Positions 54,417 to 63,408 of a stretch of DNA of 64,000 nucleotides are shown piece by piece; position 1 is the stretch's first letter, and every line of letters begins with the position of its first letter. The notes under the pieces were generated by a model, which saw nothing but the letters and a program-made list of their open reading frames with translations, was not told the DNA's origin and ran no database searches. The position numbers were made by a program, and so were the translations under genes. The stretch is from JBEBVQ01 sp037190845 (GTDB taxonomy: Bacteria > Bacteroidota > Bacteroidia > Chitinophagales > Chitinophagaceae): assembly GCA_037190845.1 (NCBI GenBank), contig JBBCJI010000026.1:1-64000 (forward strand), read 5' to 3'.

Positions 54417-54447
54417 ATATACCGGCAGGGATTTTCTGCCGGTATAT
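54417..54447 (-). terminator. Hairpin between T9SS genes, possible attenuator or terminator
   Basis: A perfect 12-bp stem (54417-54428 with 54436-54447; core TACCGGCAG) with a 7-nt loop. It lies downstream of the type A propeller gene and upstream of the type B pair, all minus strand. The following T run is weak, so read-through is likely. Confidence 0.5.
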
Positions 54448-54468
54448 AAAACATTGAATGATCAGCTA

Positions 54469-56661
54469 CTATCGTTTCACTATATTTTCCACTTTTATCA
54501 GTCTGCCTTCTGTATTCCGGATCATCAGTAAATATACGCCTTTGGCCAGACCGCTGATATCTATTGTCCCGGCATGCTGTGCCTGCAGTACTTGCCGGCC
54601 TTCTATATCTGACAGTGTTACATTTGCCGCCACAGTGCTGATGATGTGCAGCACATCGCCGGCAGGATTGGGATATACGGTGATCACAGGATCGTTTGCC
54701 AGGTCATGCACAGAGATATTGGAGATTGAATAATAATCCGTATCACTACAGCCGGATTTTGTCACCACAACGCTGTAATGCCCGTTTGCCGTAGCAGTGT
54801 AGGTAGCGTTGGTGGCACCGTTGATGAGCGTGTCATTCCGGTACCATTGCCAGGAATCATAGTCGGTGGCTGCTGTGCTCAGGACATTACCGTTCACGGA
54901 AATCGTTACGTCCACTATACGTATAGCGACCTGCAGGCTGACAGCAAGACCGGTATCGCAGACGCCGGCAGCCCGCACGGAAATGACGCCTGTACCTGTC
55001 ACCGTTGTATGAATGATATTACTGTCGCTGCTACCGACCCATCCGTTCGGAAGCTCCCAAATATAGGTGGCTCCCGGAATAGCCGGCACCTGATAACTAG
55101 CCATATCACCAAGACAAACTGAATCGGCCCCGGAAAGGGTCTGTTCGTCGGACATATACCGGCAGTCGAATAATTTCTGCACGAATGCGTCCCTGCCACT
55201 TGATCCCGTTGTAGCAGGATCCAGAATGAGACTGGCAGAACCGGGATCAAAATCTACTTGCCCGATAAAATCCCCACCGGCATACACATGACCACTCTTT
55301 TCCGTTGCAATACCGTACCCATTTGCATTAGCCGTAGCATTACCGAAAGAAGCACCCCAACCGACATTACCATACGCATCCAGTTTGGAAACATAAATAT
55401 GATTACTCTCCGTTCCGGAAACAAAATTCAAGGTACCGGTCCCCGGATCAAGGTCAATGGTATCCCTGAAGATACCGATCGAATATACGGCCTTTCCTGC
55501 AGCTTCCACTACAAGGCCCTGTGGTGTACAGCTCCTGTTCACTTCCAGCTTGCTGGCCCATTGCAGCGCTCCCGATGAATCCAACTTCATCACATACCCG
55601 ATGGTTGCGCCGAACACATTTCCGCTGAACGGACTCCTCCACTGGCCTAAAGCAGTAGCGTAATGCGTACCTGCCGGATCCGGATCAAAGTCTACCGTGC
55701 CGGTAAAGCTGCCTGTCAGGTAAAGGTTCCCGTATCTGTCCATATTTATATCCGCCACTCCGCAGCTTTTCCCCCCGATCTGTTTCGCCCACAGGATTGT
55801 CCCCGCAGCATCAAGCTTCACAATAAGCACGTTTCCCGGACTGTCGGGAACGATCGTCTGTGTTCCGGTGCCGACAGGCAGGCTCAACGTGCTGTTAAAA
55901 GCAAGCGCAGCATACAGTTCGTGTACACCTTTCCCTGCGATAAGCTGGAATCCGTTGCCCGGTAAGATTTTTTCCCATATAAATTCCCCTCTGCTGTTCA
56001 GCTTGAGTATAAAGCGTGTAGCCTGGCCGGCCGTTCCTATTTTATGTATGCCGGGTCCGGGGTCAACATCTGCGGTATCGAAGAAGGCGCCACTCAGGTA
56101 GATGTTCCCGGCGCGGTCCAGACTGATCTCTCCCAGGCCTGCCCAGCCGGTTCCGCCGATGTTTATTGCCCACACAAGATCTCCCGATGCATTCAGCTTG
56201 CAGAGAAATCCGTCGTTGGTGCCCCCCGTGGCATAGAGGTTATGCACACCCGGACCAGGATCAACATCCATGGAGTCCACAAAATATCCCGCGGTATAAA
56301 CATTGCCTAAATCATCCACGGCAATGGCATCCACATCATAGGATTTGGAAGCTGTGCCCCTGAATGTCTTTGCCCAAACCAGATTCCCGGCTGCGTTCAC
56401 CTTGGTAATGTATATATCAGGATTACCGGTAGCCGTAACCGGGGAGACAAGCGTACCCGGATCCAGATCAGCCGTACCGCGGAACAGGCCGGCGTTATAC
56501 ACGTTTCCTGAATCATCTGCAGCTATCCGTTCACTTAAGGTTACGCCGGTGCCGCCATACTGGTGCGCCCATACGAGTGTAGGCGCCTGGGCATGGATAT
56601 TGTAATGATTAAATATTAGCAGGGAAAAGACTAAACCAATCCTGGATAAAACCTGTATCAT
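54469..56661 (-). CDS. Beta-propeller surface protein, T9SS type A (paralogue of the SBBP protein)
   Basis: 730 residues from the ATG at 56661 (MIQVLSRIGLVFSLLIF, a signal peptide ending NIHAQ). A longer frame to 56745 has no signal at its start. Repeats of about 50-60 residues with LVWAHQYGG, DDSGNVYNAG and ADLDPG run over most of the protein and form a predicted propeller. From about 500 it has GADSVCLGDMASYQV, SWQWYRNDT and a type A sorting domain (VYPNPAGDVLHI). The last 230 residues or so are clearly related to those of the SBBP protein at 43630. It stands divergent from the second kinase, with 225 bp between them. Confidence 0.9.
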   Translation of the reverse strand: MIQVLSRIGLVFSLLIFNHYNIHAQAPTLVWAHQYGGTGVTLSERIAADDSGNVYNAGLFRGTADLDPGTLVSPVTATGNPDIYITKVNAAGNLVWAKTFRGTASKSYDVDAIAVDDLGNVYTAGYFVDSMDVDPGPGVHNLYATGGTNDGFLCKLNASGDLVWAINIGGTGWAGLGEISLDRAGNIYLSGAFFDTADVDPGPGIHKIGTAGQATRFILKLNSRGEFIWEKILPGNGFQLIAGKGVHELYAALAFNSTLSLPVGTGTQTIVPDSPGNVLIVKLDAAGTILWAKQIGGKSCGVADINMDRYGNLYLTGSFTGTVDFDPDPAGTHYATALGQWRSPFSGNVFGATIGYVMKLDSSGALQWASKLEVNRSCTPQGLVVEAAGKAVYSIGIFRDTIDLDPGTGTLNFVSGTESNHIYVSKLDAYGNVGWGASFGNATANANGYGIATEKSGHVYAGGDFIGQVDFDPGSASLILDPATTGSSGRDAFVQKLFDCRYMSDEQTLSGADSVCLGDMASYQVPAIPGATYIWELPNGWVGSSDSNIIHTTVTGTGVISVRAAGVCDTGLAVSLQVAIRIVDVTISVNGNVLSTAATDYDSWQWYRNDTLINGATNATYTATANGHYSVVVTKSGCSDTDYYSISNISVHDLANDPVITVYPNPAGDVLHIISTVAANVTLSDIEGRQVLQAQHAGTIDISGLAKGVYLLMIRNTEGRLIKVENIVKR

Positions 56662-56831
56662 GTTTAAGAATTTTGACGTTAAGAAATATGGTGTGGCATA
56701 CCGGTATACCAATAACTCACTGATATCGTAACAAAAGTCGGACATGCCGATAAGGACAACAAGGGTAGTTTCTACCCAATTTAATCGTATGGCAATCCTG
56801 TGACAAAACCTTTTTCAGATCTGCTTGGTTG

Positions 56832-56863
56832 TTGATGAGACATTCTTATTTTTAATAGTTTTG
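56832..56863 (+). promoter_or_regulatory. Promoter of the second TPR kinase gene
   Basis: TTG (56832-56834), 21 nt, then TAGTTTTG (56856-56863), a consensus match ending 23 bp before the ATG. Confidence 0.6.
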
Positions 56864-56886
56864 TTCGTTTACCCAAACCAGTTTAC

Positions 56887-58881
56887 ATGTCGGGAGCAGT
56901 GCACTTATCTTTTTTTTCTCTCCGGATCCGCCTCTTCTCCCGCGGTGTCATTTATGCCATCTGGAGCATGATCATATCAGGGTCACCGGCATCAGCCCAG
57001 CAGTTTCACAATTTGACCATGTTACCAGAACATTTTTTTTCCATTGCCTCAGAAGATACCGCGTATGTACATAAGTTACTGGGCAGCGCAGGTTATTATC
57101 TGCCTTTACATTCGGACAGCGCACTGTTTTTATATGAGCAGGCAAAACAACTAAGTTTTCGTATTCCATATCCCGATGGGATTTGTGTAGCATTGAATGG
57201 TATCAGCAGATTTTATGCAGACAGGGGAGACCAGACAAAAGCATTGGCATACCTGCGGGAAGCGGAAGTGTATTGTAAAAATGCCTTTTTCAGGGCGCGT
57301 TCTCTTACGGTCAGTTGGTATCAGTCTATGGCGATACCACATACCTATTCCGGAAGGAATGACTCGGCCGTGTGGTATCTCTACCGGTCACTGGAGTTTG
57401 CCCGGAGCCTAAAAGACACAGCATCTATGCTCGCTGCTTATAACTTGCTGGGAACTGTCTGGATCCATAACAAAGACCTGAACAACGCGATCAGATATCT
57501 TGAAAAAGGAGAACAGCTCGCTTTGCAGAAACCATACACAGACGATCTGGCTCTTATTTCTAACAATCTGGCAATTGCTTACGGCAATTTGGGCGACAGC
57601 ACAAGAATGTTGCATTCCCTGCAAAGGGCTGCAACGTATGCCCGGATTTCCGGCAATAAAAGACAACAACAAAAGGCGCTGCTGAACCTTGCCGACTATT
57701 ACCTGAAAGGACAACAGCCCGCCGAAGCGCTCAGACACCTGCAGGAAGGACTTTCTTTTACAAAGGAAGAAAACCATACACTTCGTTTCGAGTTCTATTA
57801 CGGCCTGAGTAACGCCTGGCACCAACTCGGCCATTTTCGAAAAGCACGTACGTATGGGCTTGCGGCGGAAGCATGCATCTCCGGGAAGCAGCTACACACT
57901 TTTTCCAAAGCATATTTTTTTGAGGAGCAGGCAAGGATCTGCGATGCGCTGGGTGATCGTGCCGGGGCATACCACTACCAGAAATTGTACACTGCACTAA
58001 GCGACAGTCTGAACCGGACATCCAGAAAAGGTGAGATAGACCGGCTTGAAACTATGTACCGGCTGGCAGAGCATGAAAAAGAAATCGCTCATAAAGAAAA
58101 GGAATTGCTGTTCAACGCCGCCAAGATCCGCAACCGCAACATCTGGATCATTACCATCAGCATCGGTGCGTTGGGTATTACCGCTTTCCTCTTCGGCCTG
58201 TACCGCAACTCCCGACGCAGGATGCTCCTGCTCCGCCAGCAAAAAGAAATTGACGAGCTGAAAGCCATGATCAGCGGAGAAGAAAAAGAACGCAACCGTA
58301 TTGCCATAGACCTGCACGACCATGTCGGTGGACTGCTATCCGCAGCTTTCTATAACCTGGAACGGATCAAAGAAGAAAACAACGACATGGAACACTCCCA
58401 CGCCTTCCGGAAAATAAAATCCCTGATCGGGGAGGTACAATATGAAATACGCAATACGGCCCATAACCTGATGCCCGATATTCTGATCCATCACAGTCTG
58501 CCGGAAGCGGTCCGCATCTATTGCGCCGATATGGAGCGGGATGCTGCCCTGCGGATTGACGTGCAGATACAGGGCCAGTTCGACAACCTCCACCAGGATT
58601 TCCAGTTGTCGCTGTACCGGATCATACAGGAGCTGGTGCAAAACATCCTGAAGCACGCTGAAGCCACACATGTCTATGTGCAACTGCATGCCAGCAGCAC
58701 GTTGGTGAGCCTTACGGTAGAGGATAACGGCAAGGGCTTCGACCCGGAGCAGGCAACGACACAGGGCCGGGGCCTGCTGAATATACAGGGCCGGATCACG
58801 ATCATGAACGGCAGACTCTCCCTGGATACCAACCCCGGCAAGGGAACTTCCATATACATAGAATTTGACCTGAACGACTAA
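56887..58881 (+). CDS. Sensor histidine kinase with N-terminal TPR repeats (second copy)
   Basis: 664 residues, nearly the same length and layout as the kinase at 41504. N-terminal hydrophobic segment (about 18-38), TPR repeats (about 80-370; AVWYLYRSLEFARSLKD, AIRYLEKGEQLALQK, ALRHLQEGLSFT), a coiled coil and a membrane helix (about 417-439). The phospho-acceptor is His477 in DLHDHVGG. The ATPase domain has ELVQNILKHAEAT and EDNGKGFD. The kinase halves are obvious paralogues (shared TAHNLMPD, HSL, IQELVQN), while the sensor halves have diverged. It is followed after 23 bp by its regulator. Confidence 0.94.
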   Translation: MSGAVHLSFFSLRIRLFSRGVIYAIWSMIISGSPASAQQFHNLTMLPEHFFSIASEDTAYVHKLLGSAGYYLPLHSDSALFLYEQAKQLSFRIPYPDGICVALNGISRFYADRGDQTKALAYLREAEVYCKNAFFRARSLTVSWYQSMAIPHTYSGRNDSAVWYLYRSLEFARSLKDTASMLAAYNLLGTVWIHNKDLNNAIRYLEKGEQLALQKPYTDDLALISNNLAIAYGNLGDSTRMLHSLQRAATYARISGNKRQQQKALLNLADYYLKGQQPAEALRHLQEGLSFTKEENHTLRFEFYYGLSNAWHQLGHFRKARTYGLAAEACISGKQLHTFSKAYFFEEQARICDALGDRAGAYHYQKLYTALSDSLNRTSRKGEIDRLETMYRLAEHEKEIAHKEKELLFNAAKIRNRNIWIITISIGALGITAFLFGLYRNSRRRMLLLRQQKEIDELKAMISGEEKERNRIAIDLHDHVGGLLSAAFYNLERIKEENNDMEHSHAFRKIKSLIGEVQYEIRNTAHNLMPDILIHHSLPEAVRIYCADMERDAALRIDVQIQGQFDNLHQDFQLSLYRIIQELVQNILKHAEATHVYVQLHASSTLVSLTVEDNGKGFDPEQATTQGRGLLNIQGRITIMNGRLSLDTNPGKGTSIYIEFDLND

Positions 58882-58904
58882 GCAACTAAACCCATGCTAT
58901 CCAT

Positions 58905-59549
58905 ATGTCCATAAAAATTGCCATAGCAGATGATCACAGCCTGATTGCCGAAGGGATAAAGAATATGTTGCGTTACAGCTCCGACATGGAAGTGATCGCC
59001 TCTTATCCCAACGGCGCAACGCTCCTCGCCGGTATCTCCCTGATCCGGCCCGACGTGCTGCTGCTCGACATTGCCATGCCGGGACGGCAGGGAGATGAGC
59101 TGGCAGCCATCATCTCTGAACAATACCCGGAAATAAAGATGATCGTACTTACCAGCACAGACAATATTTTCCATATCCGGAATATGCTGCAATATAAAAA
59201 CGTAGCCGGCTACCTGCTGAAAGATACCGGTAAAGAAACACTCGAAGATGCCATCAAAATAGTTTATCATGGCGGACAATACCTAGGTACTGCCATCGCC
59301 AGGCGTATCCGGGAGGACGAAGAGAACCTGCAGCGGCAAAAAGAAGCCGGACGATTACTGACCAAACGGGAAAAAGAGATCCTCCAACTGATCATTGATA
59401 ACCATACCAGTGCTGAAATAGCCGAAATACTGCACCTCAGCCGGCGCACGGTGGAACATCACCGGGAAAGCATTTTCTCAAAGCTCGATGTAAAAAAAAC
59501 ATCCGCCCTGGTGAAAAAAGCATTGGAACTCAATCTCGTTCAACGCTAA
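58905..59549 (+). CDS. LuxR/NarL-type response regulator (second copy)
   Basis: 214 residues. Receiver domain with DD at 9-10, phospho-acceptor Asp55 in LLLDIAMPG, a conserved Thr/Ser and Lys (VLTSTDN, GYLLKDT). LuxR DNA-binding domain at the C-terminus: LTKREKEILQLIIDNHTSAEIAE and LSRRTVEHHRESI. It is a paralogue of the regulator at 40831, with the same phospho-acceptor position and similar length, and is cotranscribed with the upstream kinase. The recognition helices differ between the two (RRTVEHHRES versus VNTVVNYRAS), so they probably read different operators. Confidence 0.95.
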   Translation: MSIKIAIADDHSLIAEGIKNMLRYSSDMEVIASYPNGATLLAGISLIRPDVLLLDIAMPGRQGDELAAIISEQYPEIKMIVLTSTDNIFHIRNMLQYKNVAGYLLKDTGKETLEDAIKIVYHGGQYLGTAIARRIREDEENLQRQKEAGRLLTKREKEILQLIIDNHTSAEIAEILHLSRRTVEHHRESIFSKLDVKKTSALVKKALELNLVQR

Positions 59550-59769
59550 AAAAGATAGTCGGCAGCGTAGGAGTACAACCGCTGATTTGCGTCTTTTATT
59601 ATGGGAGTATTAATTAAATGCTATTGTAACAATCATCAAAAACAACAAGGAAGTAACTATTTTACAAACATCAACATATTAAGATTTGAATTCCCATACC
59701 GATGACATATTTCCTGGCACGTTGAATAACAATGCATTGTATGATTGATAACCATGCATCAAAGAACGG

Positions 59770-59862
59770 TATCATCCTGAGCGTAGAGCGAAGGATCCCA
59801 CAAAATACCGACACAAATTGCATGCAATCCTTCATTGCGCCGCGCTGCATTCCGGATGACAC
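59770..59862. repeat. REP-like inverted pair (CATCCTGAGCG / AAGGATCC type)
   Basis: The left unit (59770-59799) reads ATCATCCTGAGCG, a short AG-rich centre, then CGAAGGATCCC. The right unit (59826-59862) is the degenerate reverse complement, ending GGATGACAC. This matches a dispersed GTCATCCTGAGCG...AGCGAAGGATC repeat seen in many bacterial genomes. The rest of this gene-free stretch up to lpxD (about 520 bp) shows a TATATTTG -7-like sequence (59990-59997) and nothing else I can support. Confidence 0.7.
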
Positions 59863-60073
59863 CGTGGATAGGTTCATGTGCTACGTTATTATATCATACA
59901 ATTTAATACGCTATATAATTTGTCGTCATGACAGACCAAATATTCTGCCAATAAAATGATAAAATGAACGTTAATACAGGTTGTACCATTATATTTGATG
60001 CGGTAAATGCAGGAGGATTGATCATGGATCGGCCTACCGGCATATTGCCGGATTTTAATTCTTAAACAGAAAC

Positions 60074-61150
60074 ATGCAGTTTACAGCATTACAGATAGCC
60101 ACTCTGGTAGGGGGAACCATAGAGGGAAATCCGGAGGCAAAAGTCAGTAATATTGCCCGGATTGAAGAAGCCACAAACACTTCTTTAAGTTTTGTCGCTA
60201 ACCCAAAATACGAAGATTACATATATACTACGCAGGCTGCGATACTGATCCTGAATGAATCTACCGTGCTGTCTGGCGTGATATCACCTACCATTATCCG
60301 GGTAAAAGATGCATACAGCAGCTTTGCGCTCCTGCTGGATAAATATAATGAACTGATGGCGCTGAACAACCGGAAACCGGATATTGAGCAGCCTTCCTGG
60401 ATTGCGCCAACGGCAGTAACAGGTGCAGATGTCTATATCGGTGCATTTGCCTACATCGGCGCTCATGCTATTATCGGAGACCGCGTGAATATTTATCCTG
60501 GCTGCTATGTGGGTGACTATGCCGTTATCGGTAATGATACCATCCTGTACCCGGGCGTCAAAATATACAACAACTGCGTATTAGGCAGCCGTGTTGTCGT
60601 ACATGCCGGCACGGTGATCGGTGGCGATGGCTTCGGCTTTGCCCCACAAAAAGACGGAACCTACCGGAAAGTGCCACAGATCGGCCACGTTATTATTGAA
60701 GACGATGTAGAGATCGGTGCTAATACGACCATAGACCGGGCCACGCTGGGCGCTACCGTCATCCATAAAGGTGTGAAGCTCGACAACCTGATACAGATAG
60801 CGCACAATGTAAACATCGGCGAAAACACGGTCATAGCAGCGCAGACAGGCATCTCCGGGAGTACAAAAGTAGGCCGGAACTGTATCATCGGCGGACAGGT
60901 AGGGATGGTAGGTCATATACAAATTGCCGATGGCACACGCATCAATGCACAAAGCGGGCTTTCCAAATCCGTCACAGTCGAAAATACCGCATTGAACAGT
61001 TCACCGGCCTTCGATTATAAAAGTTCCCTGAAAAGTCAGGCAATTTTTAGAAATTTGCCGGTATTACAACAAAGGCTGTCAGAGTTGGAAGAAACCGTGA
61101 AAGAGCTGAGCAGCCTGTTGCACAATCATAATATTTCAACAAATAAGTAA
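60074..61150 (+). CDS. lpxD: UDP-3-O-(3-hydroxyacyl)glucosamine N-acyltransferase
   Basis: 358 residues, slightly longer than the usual 340-350. N-terminal uridine-binding domain (about 1-105; SFVANPKYEDYI) followed by a left-handed beta-helix of hexapeptide repeats (VYIGAFAYIGAHAIIGDRVNIYPGCYVGD). The active-site region is HAGTVIGGDGFGFAPQ with the conserved His in QIAHNVNIGENT. A C-terminal helix closes the trimer. It adds the N-linked hydroxyacyl chain in lipid A synthesis, third step. First gene of the lpxD-lpxC/fabZ-lpxA cluster, 45 bp before the next gene. Confidence 0.96.
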   Translation: MQFTALQIATLVGGTIEGNPEAKVSNIARIEEATNTSLSFVANPKYEDYIYTTQAAILILNESTVLSGVISPTIIRVKDAYSSFALLLDKYNELMALNNRKPDIEQPSWIAPTAVTGADVYIGAFAYIGAHAIIGDRVNIYPGCYVGDYAVIGNDTILYPGVKIYNNCVLGSRVVVHAGTVIGGDGFGFAPQKDGTYRKVPQIGHVIIEDDVEIGANTTIDRATLGATVIHKGVKLDNLIQIAHNVNIGENTVIAAQTGISGSTKVGRNCIIGGQVGMVGHIQIADGTRINAQSGLSKSVTVENTALNSSPAFDYKSSLKSQAIFRNLPVLQQRLSELEETVKELSSLLHNHNISTNK

Positions 61151-61195
61151 TACGTATAAGATTTCGCTACACAGAGATCGCAAAAAAAGAACGCT

Positions 61196-62611
61196 GTGCA
61201 ACAAAACAATTCCGCCCAAAATCAACAAACCGTCAAAGGAGCCGTTTCACTTTCCGGCGTAGGTCTTCATACCGGCCAGGACGTAAACATCACCATCAAA
61301 CCAGCCAATCCCGGATTCGGTATCCGATTTCAGCGCATAGACCTTCCGGGCAACCCGGTGGTAAAAGCAGATGTAGACTACGTTGTAGATACGTCCCGCG
61401 GCACAACTATCGAACACAACGGAGCACGGATCAGTACCATTGAACACCTGCTGGCTGCACTGGTCGGGATGGAAGTGGATAATGTGCTGATTGAGATAGA
61501 CGGCCCTGAAGTACCTATTATGGACGGCAGCGCCCGGGCTTTCATAGAAGCAGTCGTGCAGGCAGGCGTACAGGAGCAGGAAGCCCGGCGGGTCGTATAT
61601 ACCATAGATACCAATATCCATTTTTACGACCCGGTAAAGAATGTGGATATGCTGGCCGTTCCCTCAAGCGAATACCAGATCACGACGCTGATTGACTTTA
61701 ACTCACCAATACTCGGCACCCAACATGCAACACTGAAGCATATCAACGAATTTAAAAACGATATAGCCCCCTGCCGGACATTCTGTTTTCTGCATGAGCT
61801 GGAATATCTGCTGCAGCACAACCTGATCAAAGGAGGGGACCTGAGCAATGCCATTGTAGTGGTAGATAAACCGGTCCACCCAGATGAGCTTACCCACCTG
61901 GCCCGGGTCTTTAACAAACAAAACATTGAAGTAAAACAGGAAGGTATCCTGAACAATATACAATTGCATTATCCCAACGAACCTGCCCGGCACAAACTGC
62001 TGGATGTAGTTGGAGATCTGGCGCTGGTCGGGCATCCCATTAAGGCGCACATTATTGCCAACCGCCCGGGGCATGCTTCCAATGTAGAATTCGCACGGAA
62101 GATCAAGCAGTATATCAAAAAGAACAAACACCTTTCTGACATCCCGCAATACGACCCTACCCAGCCTGCTATCTACGATATCAATCATATTGAGAAATCA
62201 CTGCCGCATAAATATCCCTTCCTGCTGGTAGACAAGATCATCGAGCTGAGTGACAGTCATGTAGTGGGCATCAAGAATGTCACATTTAATGAACATTTTT
62301 TCCAGGGGCACTTCCCCGGGAACCCCGTTATGCCCGGCGTGTTGCAGATCGAAGCGCTGGCACAAGCCGGCGGTATCCTCGCATTGAATAATTATGACAA
62401 CCCTCAGAATTACGATACTTATTTTATCAAAATAGATAAAGCCCGCTTTAAACATAAAGTAGTACCGGGAGATACGCTCATCCTCAAGATGGAGCTGACC
62501 AACCCGATCAGACGCGGGATCTGCGAAATGCGCGGAACCGCATATGTAGGAAACAAACTGGCCACAGAAGCCGATCTGGTAGCTCAAATTGTCCCAAAAG
62601 ATAAAAAATGA
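61196..62611 (+). CDS. lpxC-fabZ: Bifunctional LpxC deacetylase / FabZ hydroxyacyl-ACP dehydratase
   Basis: 471 residues, starting with GTG at 61196. LpxC domain (about 12-310): GVGLHTGQ, the zinc ligands in TIEHLLAAL and HKLLDVVGDLALVGHP, and the basic loop IIANRPGH. FabZ domain (about 325-471): LPHKYPFLLVDKI and the catalytic segment HFPGNPVMPGVLQIEALAQAGG. LpxC commits UDP-acylglucosamine to lipid A; FabZ dehydrates hydroxyacyl-ACP for membrane lipid. Fusing them links two pathways that share the hydroxyacyl-ACP pool. This fusion is common in Bacteroidota. Its stop overlaps the lpxA start (ATGA). Confidence 0.97.
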   Translation: MQQNNSAQNQQTVKGAVSLSGVGLHTGQDVNITIKPANPGFGIRFQRIDLPGNPVVKADVDYVVDTSRGTTIEHNGARISTIEHLLAALVGMEVDNVLIEIDGPEVPIMDGSARAFIEAVVQAGVQEQEARRVVYTIDTNIHFYDPVKNVDMLAVPSSEYQITTLIDFNSPILGTQHATLKHINEFKNDIAPCRTFCFLHELEYLLQHNLIKGGDLSNAIVVVDKPVHPDELTHLARVFNKQNIEVKQEGILNNIQLHYPNEPARHKLLDVVGDLALVGHPIKAHIIANRPGHASNVEFARKIKQYIKKNKHLSDIPQYDPTQPAIYDINHIEKSLPHKYPFLLVDKIIELSDSHVVGIKNVTFNEHFFQGHFPGNPVMPGVLQIEALAQAGGILALNNYDNPQNYDTYFIKIDKARFKHKVVPGDTLILKMELTNPIRRGICEMRGTAYVGNKLATEADLVAQIVPKDKK

Positions 62612-63408
62612 TCCATCCTCTTACATATATACACCCCGATGCGCGAATTGCACCCAATGTAAAAATAGACCCTTTTACTACGGTACATAAAAACGTGGAG
62701 ATCGGGGAAGGCACCTGGATCGGCTCCAATGTAACCATCATGGAAGGAGCGCGGATCGGAAAAAACTGCAGGATATTTCCAAGTACAATTATCTCTGCCA
62801 TCCCGCAGGATCTGAAATTCAAAGGAGAAGATACCCTGACCGTTATCGGCGATAACTGCACCATACGCGAGTGCGTCACCATTAACCGTGGCACTGCCGA
62901 CCGGAATAAAACCAGCATCGGCAACAATTGCCTGATCATGGCGTACTCGCATATTGCACATGATTGTGAGATCGGCGATAACTGTATATTCTCCAATAAT
63001 ACCACACTTGCCGGGCATATCATTGTCGGCGACAATGTGGTACTGGCAGGCCTTACAGCGGTACAGCAATTTGTACGGATCGGGTCTTACGCGTTTATTA
63101 CCGGCGGGTCGCTTGTCCGTAAAGATGTCCCTCCGTTTGTAAAAGCGGCACGCGAACCTCTGTCTTATGCCGGGGTCAATTCCGTGGGATTAAAACGCCG
63201 TGGTTTTTCGCTGGAGCAGATCAACCACATTCTGGATATCTACCGTATACTATATGTCCGCGGCTATAATGTCTCTAAGGCAATGAACATCATCGAAGCA
63301 GAGATACCGGTTTCGGACGAGCGCGATGAGATCATCACATTCATCCGGGATACCGGACGCGGTATCATGAGAGGCTATACACGACGGCATAATGAAGATC
63401 TCCCTTGA
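62608..63408 (+). CDS. lpxA: Acyl-ACP-UDP-N-acetylglucosamine O-acyltransferase
   Basis: 266 residues, of usual length. Left-handed beta-helix (HPLTYIHPDARIAPNVKIDPF, VEIGEGTWIGSNVTI). The catalytic His is in AYSHIAHDCEIGDN, and the C-terminal helices (SVGLKRRGFSLEQI, IYRILYVRGYNVSKA) are characteristic of LpxA rather than LpxD. It performs the first acylation of lipid A synthesis. The ATG overlaps the lpxC-fabZ stop by 4 bp, so translation is coupled. Its own end overlaps the next gene's start by 17 bp. Confidence 0.97.
   Translation: MIHPLTYIHPDARIAPNVKIDPFTTVHKNVEIGEGTWIGSNVTIMEGARIGKNCRIFPSTIISAIPQDLKFKGEDTLTVIGDNCTIRECVTINRGTADRNKTSIGNNCLIMAYSHIAHDCEIGDNCIFSNNTTLAGHIIVGDNVVLAGLTAVQQFVRIGSYAFITGGSLVRKDVPPFVKAAREPLSYAGVNSVGLKRRGFSLEQINHILDIYRILYVRGYNVSKAMNIIEAEIPVSDERDEIITFIRDTGRGIMRGYTRRHNEDLP

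Noticed and set aside
59732..59959. 75-codon frame in the gap before lpxD
   Set aside because: It crosses the REP-like inverted pair and has no promoter, ribosome site or protein-like composition.
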